64,000 bases of DNA from Lophium mytilinum (Eukaryota > Ascomycota > Dothideomycetes > Mytilinidiales > Mytilinidiaceae), in contig MU004183.1 of the NCBI GenBank assembly GCA_010093605.1, forward strand, positions 1,922,001 through 1,986,000, read 5' to 3'. Both the position numbers and the translations under genes were made by a program. Shown piece after piece: positions 45,113 to 55,418 of the stretch (positions are counted from its first letter, which is position 1; every line of letters starts with the position of its first letter). Below the pieces are notes generated by a model that worked only from the letters and a program-made list of their open reading frames with translations, did not search any database and was not told where the DNA came from.

Positions 45113-46022
45113 CTTGACTAGTTTTGTGGGTGGGTGCGGTCTCGGAAGTGTCGTATTTTTCGCAGTGTGGGAAGCTTGGTGTGTAGTAGTTTTGAGAGTG
45201 TAGTACCTTTGGAAGTGGAGGTGGTTGTAGTCGTCGTTGGTGGTGGTGGATGAGAAAGTCCGCGGCAAGGAATATTCGAAAGAGAAAAGAAATTGTGTAG
45301 GTGTACATCTGAATTTTCTAGAAGGGGGTCCAAAGCCGTTCTGTGGTCCATGGTTTCCATGGAAGCTATCCATGGTCCAATACGTTCTCGACTGGATAGA
45401 ACTTAAATATCGGCATATTGTCGAAACATCCGCTGTATAACCTCAAAGAGATGTGGCTTAGTTCAAGGAGACTAATTACCTGACATACCCTTTTCATTGA
45501 CTGTGTCTACTCTATTTTGAAAGGATATGGTTCCTCGAAATGCACGTGACCGTGGACCATTCTCAACATTCTCTCAAAAGCGTGTTACCAGCTGTCCGAG
45601 GATCAGTCCTGCCACTGCTGGGAACATGTAATTGCCTGAAGATGAAACATAAGCGAGTCTACCTATTTGCTCATCGTGAGCCCAGCATACATGCCGTGCC
45701 TGATACATGTGTCGGCGAGAGTAGGACGGTTGGTAAGAAGAAGAGGGGTGGATACGCTGATAGCAGTCTGGCATCTCTAGCGCCCGGAATCGGCACATCG
45801 GCACATCATCCACAGGGGAGCCGCACCGGGACGATGATTACGCTGTGATCAAAAGCCTCGAAGCATCCTGGCACCTGGCTTTTACTTTCCCTCTTTTTCT
45901 CCGCCCGAGGTTCTCGCTTCCAGACTGTGCATAGTCTTCTTTAGCCTTTTCTAATTGCGTAAACTTCTTCACGAAACCATTGGACAAGTCTCAACGGCAA
46001 ACATGAATGTACGACCTTCAAG
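45113..46022. other. Divergent intergenic region, F-box gene / MFS gene
   Basis: About 900 bp between the F-box gene start (minus) and the second MFS gene start (plus). The frame at 45540-45848 has no recognisable domain. No repeats were recognised. It presumably contains both promoters. Confidence 0.4.
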
Positions 46023-47711
46023 ATGACGAATGAAAAGTACACAGATGGGGCGGGGCAAGCCACTGCAACCCCGAGCAGCCACAATGTTTCTCACACTTCA
46101 TCACCACCCTCACATCACAATTCAAGAGAACCACTTCCATTATGGCGCAAACTCTACAACATCGTAACATGGACGCCTCCAAATTGCCGCTGGGACCCAG
46201 AGAAGCCTCCCAAGTTCTCAATGGGCCTAAATGTCCTCTTCGCATTCGCAGGAGCGTTCACAGTCGCAAATCTCTACTACAACCACCCCATTCTCAACAT
46301 CCTAGCTAAAGATTTCGGCGTTGCATACGAAAAGGTCGCTCAGATCCCGACCGTGATGCAGGCAGGTTATGCGGCCGGGCTGCTGTTTCTGTGTCCGCTT
46401 GGGGACTTGTTTCCTCGCCGGCCGTTTGTGCTGATCCTCGTCTTCTTCACAGCGAACATGTGGTAAGTATAAAGCAAAGCAGAATGATCCAAAAACATTG
46501 TACTGATCAATGCCAGGCTTGGACTCTGCATAACCACTAATTTCGCCGTCTTCACCGGAATCTCATTCATCACCGCCATCACCACTGTAACCCCCCAACT
46601 CATGCTCCCGCTCGTGGGCGACCTCGCGCCCCCCAACCGGCGCGCTGCCGCCCTCTCCATCGTCGTGTCCGGCTTCATGCTCGGCATCCTCGTCGCGCGC
46701 GTACTCTCAGGCACCATTTCCAACTTCGTCAGCTGGCGATACGTGTACTGGATGTCCCTCGGTCTGCAATACGCCATCTTCATCCTCCTCTGGCTCTTCA
46801 TGCCCAACTACCCTTCAACCAACCCGGCCGGGCTCAACTACTTCAAAATGCTCTGGAGCATCCTCGTCATGCTGACCAAGCACCCCGTGCTCGTGCAAGC
46901 CTGCATCATCTCCTTCTTCACCGCCTCCACCTTCACAGGCTTCTGGACCACCCTCACCTTCCTCCTCTCCGGCGCGCCCTACCACTACGACCCCGTCGTC
47001 ATCGGCCTCTTCGGCCTCATCGGCATCGCGGCTATGTGCACCGGCCCCGTCTACGCCCACATCGTCACCGACAAGTACGTGCCGCTGATGTCCGTCATCG
47101 TCGGCGAGCTGTGCAGCCTGCTCGGCATCTGTCTCGGCACCTACCTCGGCGCCTTCACGGTCGCGGGGCCCGTGCTCGAGGCGTTTTTGATCGATTTCGG
47201 CATGCAGACCGCGCAGATCGCGAACCGCTCGTCCATCTATGCGATTGAGCCCAAGGGGCGGAATCGTGTGAATACGGCGTTTATGGTAGCGACGTTTTGT
47301 GGGCAGTTGATGGGCACGGCGGCGGGGAACCATATCTATGCGCAGGGCGGGTGGGTGCGTAGTGGGAGTGCGAGTGTGGGGTTTATTGGGGCGGCGTTAG
47401 TGTTTTGTGCGATTCGGGGGCCGTACGAAACGAGGTGGGTGGGGTGGAAGGGGGGTTGGATGCTGCGAAAGAGAGTTGTGGGGAGTGCGGATGGGCATAC
47501 GGCTGAGCAGGAGCGTCATCAGCTGCCGCCGAATGCAGAGGTGGATGTGGAGGTGGGAGCGGAGGAGAAAGTGTTGGAGGAGATGGCTGCGGAGGAGGTG
47601 ACGAGCTCGGGTGATGAGAAGAGGGCGAGTGATGCGGAAAAAGGGGATGATAGGAGTGGAAAAAGTATTTCGCAGGAGAGCTTAGGCGAGATACGGCCAG
47701 CAAAGCTATGA
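46023..47711 (+). CDS. MFS transporter, YfcJ/AraJ-like general-substrate type
   Basis: Two exons, 46023-46462 and 46517-47711, join in phase 2 over a 54-bp intron to 544 residues. About 12 hydrophobic segments are visible. VANLYYNHPILNILAKDF (about 81-98) is the hallmark opening of bacterial-type MFS efflux permeases ('YY.QPLL..LA..F'), and motif A appears as PLGDLFPRRPFV (125-136). The N-terminal ~65 residues are hydrophilic and Ser/His/Pro-rich; the C-terminal ~90 are acidic (VDVEVGAEEKVLEEMAAEE). The exon 2 coding run is unusually GC- and C-rich at third positions compared with nearby genes. It is probably a plasma-membrane proton-coupled exporter; the substrate is unknown. The bacterial-like opening could reflect old horizontal transfer or simply an ancient subfamily. 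Confidence 0.85.
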
Positions 47712-48177
47712 GATTGGATGGTATGGCACGATTTATGATGCATTCGGTGGTACAACTTGCACATCTCCCGCGGATCTGAACTATGGAATAGTAAAATTAG
47801 AGCTGAAAAGTGTACAATGAGACGCAGATACAATACCTGTTCATAGATATGCATCATTAATTTCCTACTACTCATACAGTCTCTCATAAACTTATAGGCG
47901 TTGTGGGAGCACAGTCGGCTGGGGTCGCCCAGCCATTAGGAGTCGTCAGAACGATAAACTTCCGTCTCGGAATTCCGAAACAACTTCGAAGCCCCACACA
48001 CAGTACCAAAAAAGTGTGTCAGCACTATAACATGCTCGAATTGAACAACCACCCTTGAATAGAAAATGATATGATTACACGCTATAACGCGTAAAGTGTG
48101 GGCAGTCTACCTTACCTGCCGTCACACCTCTATTCCACTCACCCAAGACCATTAAACCATAAGCCGCATGAGCTATC
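47712..48177. other. Convergent intergenic region
   Basis: 466 bp between the tail-to-tail MFS gene (plus) and the NAPE-PLD-like gene (minus). It holds both 3' UTRs. No gene or repeat was recognised. Confidence 0.4.
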
Positions 48178-49637
48178 TTAATCAACAAACTCCCGACTCT
48201 CCCCAATATCACACACGTCAAACACCCCCGTCTCCGGGATCCCCTTATCTTTCAGCGCCCGCTTCAAGAACCGCGGCGGCTCCATTACATCTTCCTCTGT
48301 CAGTACCCACGTGCCCCAGTGCATGCCCAGCGCCCGCCGACACTTCGTGTCTTTGAAGATGTTCACGCTGTCGACGGGATTCGCGTGCATAGGCGACATG
48401 ATATGGCGAGGGTCGTAGGCACCGATCGGGATGAGGCCGAGATCAAAGGGGCCACGGAGGGCGCCAATCTCAGCGAACGCAGGACAAACAGGTAGGTTGA
48501 GCTTCGGATCATAGTCGTCAGTCCCCTCAGGAAGGCGAGGGACGGCTCGGTAGCCCGTGTCACTGGAGCAGGTCAGTAAGCATGCACTTCTCTATGCGGA
48601 TGGCAAGCCGCCCAATATAAAAAGCGCAACTTACCCAGCAAAATACACCTTCTTCCCCCCACTCTCCACGCTCCACGACGCCCACAGCGTGCGGCACTTA
48701 TCCAACGGCCCGCGCGCCGAGACGTGCTGGCACGGCAAGCACCCAATCGTTGCCGTCATGGTCCCCAGCGGCGTCTCCTTCTTCACATCCACGTCCCCGA
48801 CCTCCACCGTACTCCCCCCATTGCTCTCCTTCACCAGCGACAGCGTGAAGTCCCGCTCCTGCCACCAATCCAGCTCCGTGACGCTGTGCACCTCACACTC
48901 CAAAAACCACTTCTTGTTCCCTAGCGGCACGAAGAAGTGCGCATTCGGGAACTTCTCTTTGATCTTCATGATGCACGGGTGCGACAGGTGGTCGTAGTGG
49001 TTGTGCGAGATGACCACCGCGTCGACGAACGGGATATTTTCGATCTGGCACGGCGGCTCCGTGTAGCGCTTCGGCCCCATGAAGGAGAAGGGCGAGCAGC
49101 GCGGTGTGAAGACGGGATCGTAGAGCACGCGCAGGCCGCTCGGGAATTCGATAAGGTAGCAGGCGTGCCCGAGCCAGGTGGCGCGCAGCTCGGGGGTCTC
49201 GCGGGTAGGGAGGAAGGAGGGGGCGCGGACGGGGACGGTTGGGGGGGTTGTGTCGGGGGCGTGGCTTTTGCCGCTGAGGCGCCGCCTAGAGGGGGAGTTA
49301 TGTGAGTAATTGTATTGTTTATATGGGTTTTGGGGAGTTGCGTTTACCAGATCATCTCGAAGATGATCATGGGCCCGACTGTCTCCTTCCACGAGTCCCA
49401 TGGGTTCAGGAAGCCTTTTCCATTCTTCAAATGATGTTTCAGCTCTTGAGCATCTTCGGGTTCGGCGCCGGCGAGCTGGGCAGGCGACGTCGTAGCCGAG
49501 TAGAGGGCGGCGGATGCAGCGACTGAAGCCATAGTGGTGGAGGTATAGGTGGTAAACGGCGCGCTGGGACGGAAGGTCTTCTTATTCGAAGCTACGATGC
49601 TGGGACGGGAGAGAGCCCGGCGCAATATCCAATGCAT
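48178..49637 (-). CDS. NAPE-PLD-like metallo-beta-lactamase-fold hydrolase
   Basis: Three exons on the minus strand, 49637-49348, 49285-48635 and 48562-48178, join exactly (phase 2 twice) to 441 residues. The metallo-beta-lactamase motif HNHYDH is at residues 191-196 (H-x-H-x-D-H), preceded by [10 protein letters not shown] and YDPVF, the pattern of N-acyl-phosphatidylethanolamine phospholipase D. Further metal ligands fit the Cys/His clusters [12 protein letters not shown] and YFAGDTGY (the D of GDTG), and the C-terminal MHWGTW fits the last histidine. Known: animal NAPE-PLD makes N-acylethanolamines; yeast Fmp30 is mitochondrial. Here an Arg/Ser/Thr N-terminus with few acids (about 1-35) could be a mitochondrial presequence; a second ATG at residue 36 is an alternative start. 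Two zinc ions are expected. Confidence 0.9.
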
Positions 49638-50551
49638 CTAGAAAAATAACGGACGTAAGGAGGGCATGCGGTCAAGTTAAGGAAGTTGTCACGATACCCG
49701 AATCCTTCCAAAGCTTCACGCGACGTCGGCCAATTGGAGATGTTCGTTCTAGGTTGAAATATGGTGACGCCTCGACTAGTCGGACGAATAGCCCGCTTAA
49801 ATCCGAGTCCTCTCTCACGGTCATCGGACGTCGAACCCCCCGATCCAACGTCTAAATCTGTTTACTGAATTATAATCTTGTAGGTAGATGCCGGGAACTC
49901 GGTATGTCAGCAAACGCCGATCTGTTTTTATTGAAGTGTCGTATGCATCATAGAAGACGGATACCGCAGCCGTACGTGCAACCTAAACATGGGCAAGTGT
50001 CCTTTTTCTGCCAGACGCCACTAACAGGGAAAGCCTTACGTTATGATGGCGAAGTTATAAGAACTTATGAACGTTACTGTTCAATACTACTAATTAAGAT
50101 TATTGAAAGCGGTGACAGGAGCTGTATGCTAATTGCAGTTGGGGAGCTATAAGATGGTCCGTAACAGCAAATACGGTATTATATCCAAGGCTATCTAACT
50201 TCTACTGTGTAGATCCGCGCTGCACGCACGGTCTTGATATAGTAAGGAAGTAGGTTAGCATACAAGGGTACCAGTAGCTCCTCTAAGCCTAGGTTTTGCG
50301 CTTGCACCTAACCCTTGTATGCGGTGCGGTATCCGTCCAGAACATATCCTCCTTATACTACACCGCGAGTCTGCTATAACCTACGACTATTCTTATAGGC
50401 ACCGCGAAGGTCTCTAAGATACACTAAGGTTTTAGTTAGCCTAAGCTTGGTAAGCCGGCTTATAGAATTAAGCTTAAGTATCTACTGTTAGAAAATAGAG
50501 TAATGCCGTAGGTAGCGAGTACTAAGCTTCACGGCACGTGCTTGTACTATG
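49638..50551. other. Intergenic, becoming AT-rich before the mariner relic
   Basis: About 900 bp upstream of the NAPE-PLD-like gene. The left 250 bp is normal promoter-like DNA; from about 50.15 kb it becomes AT-rich and stop-laden, so RIP seems to extend past the transposon. A 12-bp inverted repeat (50258-50269 and 50311-50322) is present. No gene was recognised. Confidence 0.4.
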
Positions 50552-50553
50552 TA

Positions 50554-50613
50554 CTATAGTATTAGGCGTATCTTTTATATATAGGTCAACCGAGCAGGGG
50601 GATGTAATAGGGG
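50554..50613 (+). repeat. Left terminal inverted repeat of mariner relic
   Basis: 60 bp beginning CTATAGTATTAGGCGTATCT and containing GGTCAACCGAGCAGGGGG. It pairs with 51796-51855. Eight positions differ from the right copy, all transitions with the left always carrying A or T, which fits RIP acting on the left copy only. Confidence 0.85.
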
Positions 50614-51795
50614 CCCCTAGAAAAGGGGGTAAATAGAAAATACTAATTACCACCCCTATTTATATAAGAATAAATGCTCCTTCTTCTATTATTATTTAAC
50701 GCGTTCTATCTCTATCTTAATCTATATTAATTTACTATACCGCCTAATTATTTATTACACCTTAGCTATAATTAATACTATAATATTAGGATATTATAGA
50801 GCGTTAGATAGAAATACTAAGACATTACTAATTACTATAGATTTACCTGGCGATAAGTTTAATACGCCTGTACCTAAGATTATTCTACTCTAAAGAAGAA
50901 GACTAGTTACAATTCTACCCTTTCTAAGAAAGAAGTAGATAAGATTAAAGTCTTTATCTATTCCTTCTAGACTAGAAGGTTAATAAGCTACCTCTATCTT
51001 ACTACTAGCCTATTTAAGTATCTCTAAGTAGGTAAATATACTATCTAACGTGCATTAAGATACTAAGGCTATTTCCGCTATATAGCTAGGGCTAAGCTAC
51101 CTCTTAATAAGTAGAACTAATAAAAGCGTAAGCTATAGGCCTAATAGTACCTTAATTAGACTAGGGAATAATAGTATTTAATTCTATAGAGTAATAAAAT
51201 CTAGGTAATAGAAGGGAGGCATAGAAAATAATAGGTAATAAGAAAGGTAGAAGAGAAGCTCTAGAATACCTATATCTTAGAGAAGATTAAAAAGCGCCGT
51301 AGTTAAATATTCTAGGGCTACTTCTCTAGGGAAGTAAAAGGACTAAGTCTCTTCTAGAAGAAGGAATAGAGTATAATTAATAAGACCTCTTATTATAAGA
51401 GGATTATTCCTCTTATTTATAGATAGATTTAGATAAATCTATACCTTCTCTTTATATAGAATAGTGCTCTAGGTTATAAGGTAGTAGAAACTAAGGAGGA
51501 ACTATTAAAAAGGGGCATTAAAACTATCTTCTAGCCGGCCTATTTACTAGATTTAAACCCTATAGAAACTATATAGAATTAAATAAAGAATTAGATTAAG
51601 GAGTGCTATAGCCTAGCCTATTATAGCTATAATAAGCTAAGGCAGTATATAAAGAAGGCATGGGATGCTATTACTATAGATTAACTTAATTTACTAATTA
51701 ATACTATGCATAACCGCTGCTAGACTGTAATAGACGCTAAAGAAGGGTTTATAAAGTATTAAGTTATAATTTATAAGATCTATTGATAGAATCAC

Positions 51796-51855
51796 CCCCT
51801 GTTGCACCCCCCTGCTCGGTTGACCCACATACAAAAGATACGCCTGATACCATAG
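51796..51855 (-). repeat. Right terminal inverted repeat of mariner relic
   Basis: Reverse complement of the left repeat, 60 bp. It carries G or C at all eight positions where the left copy has A or T. It sits exactly at the edge where the AT-rich tract ends. Confidence 0.85.
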
Positions 51856-51857
51856 TA

Positions 51858-52349
51858 GAAGGTCCCTAGAGAACCGACTCCATGGCACTCTGAGATCGAC
51901 ATTTCCAACGCCCATGTCCCTGTCAGTCTTAGCCACTTCAAGAGGCGCAGCGAGGCAAAAAGCCACATATCCAATATGGCGGGGCAAGCAGACGGGAGGT
52001 TCAGGTGGGGTAGTTCGAGTCACAACACTGCTTACAGCGCATAGAAGAAAACAGCATGGAGATCAAAAGATCGTAAGGTTGATTAGGTCGGGTCCACAAA
52101 GGAACCCAAAAGGTAGAGGTATCATAAGAGCAAGCAAGCCCTTCGGAACCGAAACGCCCACCCAAAACATCCGCAGCATCGATGCTCCGTCTTTTTCAAG
52201 AATTTGAAAACACTTCTTCCTGATCTTTGTTTCGGCACCTGCCAACAATACGCTCTCTACTGTTGGCTCCCACCTATCCAATCCCGGTCTATCTACTGCA
52301 TTCCCTTCAGATGTTTGTCGTATGCCAGAGTGCTGTCGATAACTGTCGT
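51858..52349. other. Intergenic, mariner right edge to LITAF 3' end
   Basis: About 490 bp of normal-composition DNA next to the relic, leading to the 3' end of the LITAF gene. Frames at 51914-52207 and 52063-52281 are chance-like. No other repeat was recognised. Confidence 0.35.
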
Positions 52350-53140
52350 CTAAGAGTGGATGTGGACCTCGGTGGTGCCGCTACGATGCCAGGTAGCAAG
52401 CAACACACCGCAGCGACCGCACTTGTGCTGGACGTCCTTGAGCGAGTTCATGAGGTAGGGAATGCAGCCCAAGCAAACAAGGCAGCAGAGACCGAGAGCC
52501 CAAGCGCTGTGAATATCCGTTAGCTTCTCTCCTCCTTAATTTCGGCTCTGACATCAACGTACTGGGTGGTGTTGCCGACTTCATACGAAACACTCGTCAT
52601 CGCACGCTGGCCACAGGCGGGGCAGTCCGCAGGCGCAGGACCGCGTCCCAAGTTCGCGATCGGGGTCGCGCTCTGGTACACGGTGCCCGTCTGCTGCTGG
52701 CCGATTGACATGCCGGATTGCTGGTGGCCTTGGGCGGCGTAGGCTTGTTGGGGCTGCTGGGGGGGAGCGCCGTATGCGCCCTGTTGTGGGGGAGGCGACT
52801 GGTTGTATTGGGCTTGCGGCTGGCCCTGTTGGTATTGCTGCTGAAACTGCGCGTTCGGGTCTTGGTGGTAGACTGGTGGCTGGCCGGTCATGTCGGGGGA
52901 CTGGACTGGCGCCGGGTATTGGTTCATGGGGACTAAGACAGTCATCGTCAGTTGGACGGTTCTTGGACTTGGGATTGCGGTGAAGAGAGTGACGGGAGTG
53001 TTGAGCATGGCAGAGTTGCTAGCGTTTAAAGCATTTCACTGTTGAAGCGCGAAGTGTCCAGTTCGCTTCTGTGCAGGCGATCGTCTCTTCCAGGTTTGCG
53101 CATAGAAAAGGAGTAACGACGTACCGTTTGTCTTCTCCAT
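52350..53140 (-). CDS. LITAF-domain zinc-ribbon membrane protein
   Basis: Three exons on the minus strand, 53140-53125 (16 bp), 52932-52563 and 52506-52350, join exactly (phases 1 and 2) to 180 residues. The first exon encodes MEKTN plus one base. The middle is Gln/Pro-rich and disordered, with QQ-runs (about 30-100). The C-terminus is a LITAF domain: DCPACGQRAM then a hydrophobic core LGLCCLVCLGCIPYLMNSLKD and HKCGRCGVLLATW, i.e. CPxC...HxCxxC around a membrane-dipping helix. Known: LITAF/SIMPLE proteins bind membranes of late endosomes and help sort cargo with ESCRT. Fungal members are small and endosomal/vacuolar in expectation. GTACGT donors are used twice. It is complete, and the tiny first exon is easily missed. 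Confidence 0.9.
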
Positions 53141-54080
53141 TGTGACTGTGTGGTGTGCTGTGAAGCTGAATTAAACGGATATACGTTGATGAATGGGAGG
53201 CAGCGCTCAGGAATGAATGAAGGACAGTCGGTGGGACAACAAAGAGACTGGTGACGGTTTCGGAGCACGAGAGGAAAGCTTTACGGAACGGCCCCCAGGA
53301 GAGAGAGAGGCGCGACTCTTTTATCGAAGGCTGAGAGCACCAGCCGAGACGGGCGCATGCAGGGCTGAAGGAGATGGTGTCGCCCAGACCAGGCTCGTGG
53401 AGCAGGGGGGACCATTTACCTTGCACGCCGCCCTCATTTCAATGCTCAGCTGCGGCGCATGCAGCCAATCACAACCGCCGGTGCTGCGGCACTCTAACAC
53501 GAATGGCACAGCCGTGGGGCGGCTAGTGCTCAAGACGGGCCGTGATTTGTTGTCCAACAGCCAAGGGCTCAGCCTCAGACTTTAAGGGCGATCGCAGGCC
53601 ACGGTCGAGGCGGAGTCGGTACAAGGGAAAGCGAGAAAGCAATCCATCGTGAGTCTGAACTATCGCCAAGCGCCTCGACGGGGTTTCAACTGCCAGAACT
53701 GGAGAGCTGCCATCCGTAACCGTCTTCTCTACCCGCCCCCACGTTTAGGACTGGCAGTGGTATAAGAGTAAGCTTCTGGCCCGTTCATGCTGCGGCTTGA
53801 AACGAGACGACCCTTGCGCCTCCTCATCGCCCATTGACCGCATTCGAATCCGCCCTCAGCGCTCTTCTCGCACGTTAAATTTGCTCGACACCGGCGGCCG
53901 TGGTCGCATAGTCGAAGTCTGGTAGAGAGCGCGGGAAGCCCCGTGGCGCAGGCAGACTGACCGGAAATCTGCAGGTCCCCGGTGCACCGGCGCCTAATTC
54001 TATTCCTAGCAACCGACGGCCTGGTCCAGCCTGCAAGGGCTGTTTGGGATGTCGTAGGTGTACTGTACTGCTGCTCCGTA

Positions 54081-54312
54081 CGTACTATGTACAGCAGTTC
54101 ACCACGTCCGGTGACCTAGCGCGGAAACTGAGACGACCCCAGTCAGCTACTTTTCCGGGCTAACGTTAATTTGGCTCAAAGACTAATTGGCTAGGAGGCT
54201 GCTAATTACCCTTAAGGCCGGCCGGAAAAGCTACCTTAGATGGTAAGTCTGTGGCTTGATTTTAGCGCTTGTTCACCGGACGTTGTGAACTGCTGTACGT
54301 TGTACATACAGT
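54081..54312. mobile_element. Fold-back / MITE-like unit
   Basis: About 230 bp with imperfect terminal inverted arms of roughly 45 bp. The left arm contains GTACAGCAGTTCACCACGTC (from 54088) and the right arm its near reverse complement (54271-54300). A second internal inverted pair around CTTTTCCGG (54150 and 54220) adds a nested fold. No coding capacity. It matches a miniature inverted-repeat element by structure; the family is unknown. Confidence 0.55.
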
Positions 54313-54444
54313 AGCTCAGTGAGACCCCATCGCTTAAGGCTAAGCGCTACAGCGGCCTGCCTGATACGGCTATCGACTGTCTATAGTCTGTGGCATGTGG
54401 CTCGCTTCCATGCAGAGAATTTTGCTTGGAGGAGCTTGCTTGTA

Positions 54445-54500
54445 ACCCCCCCTCTCTCTGCGTATCACCCCCCTATTCTCTGCGTATCACCCCCCCTCCT
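54445..54500 (+). repeat. C-rich tandem repeat at isochore edge
   Basis: Two copies of CTCTGCGTATCACCCCCC separated by a few bases, flanked by further C-runs, lie about 40 bp before the AT-rich region starts. It may be the remnant of a transposon end or a simple satellite. Confidence 0.7.
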
Positions 54501-54730
54501 TTTAACTAGCTCCGGCGCCGTATTAACATTGTTCCACTAATTAAACTTACTTATTTAACTTTATAGAAGGCTATATAAAATAGTAAGTATATATTATAAA
54601 ATAGAAAGGCTATAGTATACTAGCTATTAGAAGTCTATTTACTCTATCTATTAAAGCTAGTCTAGAAGTAGAAGGCGCCTAGATAGCTACTATCTAATTA
54701 CTAGCTAAAAGAAATACTAACTAGGCCTAT

Positions 54731-54925
54731 ATTATTATAGCTATATATTTATATATAATATATAACTAGAGATTATATAATAGAGGCTCTATAGAATAGA
54801 TAAATATTACTCCGCCCTTTAGGTTATTATAATGCCTATTCTAGAAACCTCTTTCTCTCTTATATTTATCTTTTATTAATATTAATACTATTTAATCTAA
54901 TATTCTAACCTTAAGCCCTAATATA
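54731..54925 (+). repeat. 5' LTR of Ty3/Gypsy fossil
   Basis: About 195 bp that match 63167-63361 over their full length at roughly 94 percent. The two copies share internal landmarks such as TATTACTCCGCCCTTTAG. The outer edge is approximate because RIP has changed the usual terminal dinucleotide. Confidence 0.8.
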
Positions 54926-55284
54926 AGATAAATACCCTTTTAGCTTCCGGGAGTAATAAAAGCAACCCCTAGAAAATTTTCTATAATAGAGTGCGCTCTT
55001 ATAATAAGCTATAGTATACTTATATCTACTAATATAGTAACTATTAGTAGTATTATAGACCCCTAATAAAGACTATACTTAATAATATAGTATATCTATT
55101 AGTAGCGCCGCGGGCCCCTAATAAAGTAATCTAGCTATTATATATAAAGTTAAATAATAGACCTTATAACTATAGTAGTACTTATAAGCCTCTATAATAG
55201 AGGAGTAGTAGTAGCACTCTAGAAAGTTCTTACTAATTCTTATTAATTACTTTAATAGCTCTATAACTTTTTTTTCTATCTAAT

Positions 55285-55418
55285 TTACTATTACTATATA
55301 GAGACTAATACCCGGAAAGCTTAGTATTAATAATAGCGCGCGCGCGCGCCTAGTGTCTCTAATTAATTACTATTACTATATAGAGACTAACGCCCGGAAA
55401 GCTTAGTATTAATAATAG
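55285..55418 (+). repeat. Duplicated 52-bp segment with (CG)n run in fossil leader
   Basis: A 52-bp segment containing CCCGGAAAGCTTAGTATTAA occurs at 55285-55336 and 55367-55418, period 82 bp. Between the copies lies GCGCGCGCGCGCGCG (55336-55350), striking in a region where nearly all CpA has been lost but CpG is kept. Confidence 0.8.

Larger units (their letters stand above)
50554..51855 (+). mobile_element. Tc1/mariner-type DNA transposon relic with complete ends
   Basis: 1302 bp bounded by 60-bp terminal inverted repeats and flanked on both sides by TA (50552-50553 and 51856-51857), the Tc1/mariner target. The interior is AT-rich and full of stops, but on the plus strand a stretch near 51.53-51.60 kb still reads like W/Q-PAYSPDLNPIET then W.W.K, the signature before the last catalytic acid of Tc1/mariner/Pogo-like DDE transposases. 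After it comes a C-terminal-like region ending near 51.75 kb with YYDKLRQY-like and INTMHKRC-like remnants. RIP has converted many CpA/TpG sites. It is an immobile relic by its internal stops, though the ends look recognisable. Confidence 0.8.
53141..54730. other. Promoter side of LITAF gene to edge of AT isochore
   Basis: Normal-composition DNA to about 54.0 kb with no gene recognised, then the fold-back unit at 54081-54312, a C-rich tandem repeat near 54.45-54.50 kb, and from about 54.54 kb AT-rich DNA. The frame at 54319-54540 is not protein-like. Confidence 0.4.

Noticed and set aside
50258-50322. 12-bp inverted repeat as a transposon end
   Set aside because: Arms are only 12 bp with a 41-bp loop and lie outside the mariner ends; probably chance or a local hairpin.
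54445-54500. Telomere-like repeat
   Set aside because: The unit CTCTGCGTATCACCCCCC is not CCCTAA-like and is only two copies.
55285-55418. CRISPR-like repeat
   Set aside because: Two copies only, in a eukaryotic, RIP-mutated retroelement leader.
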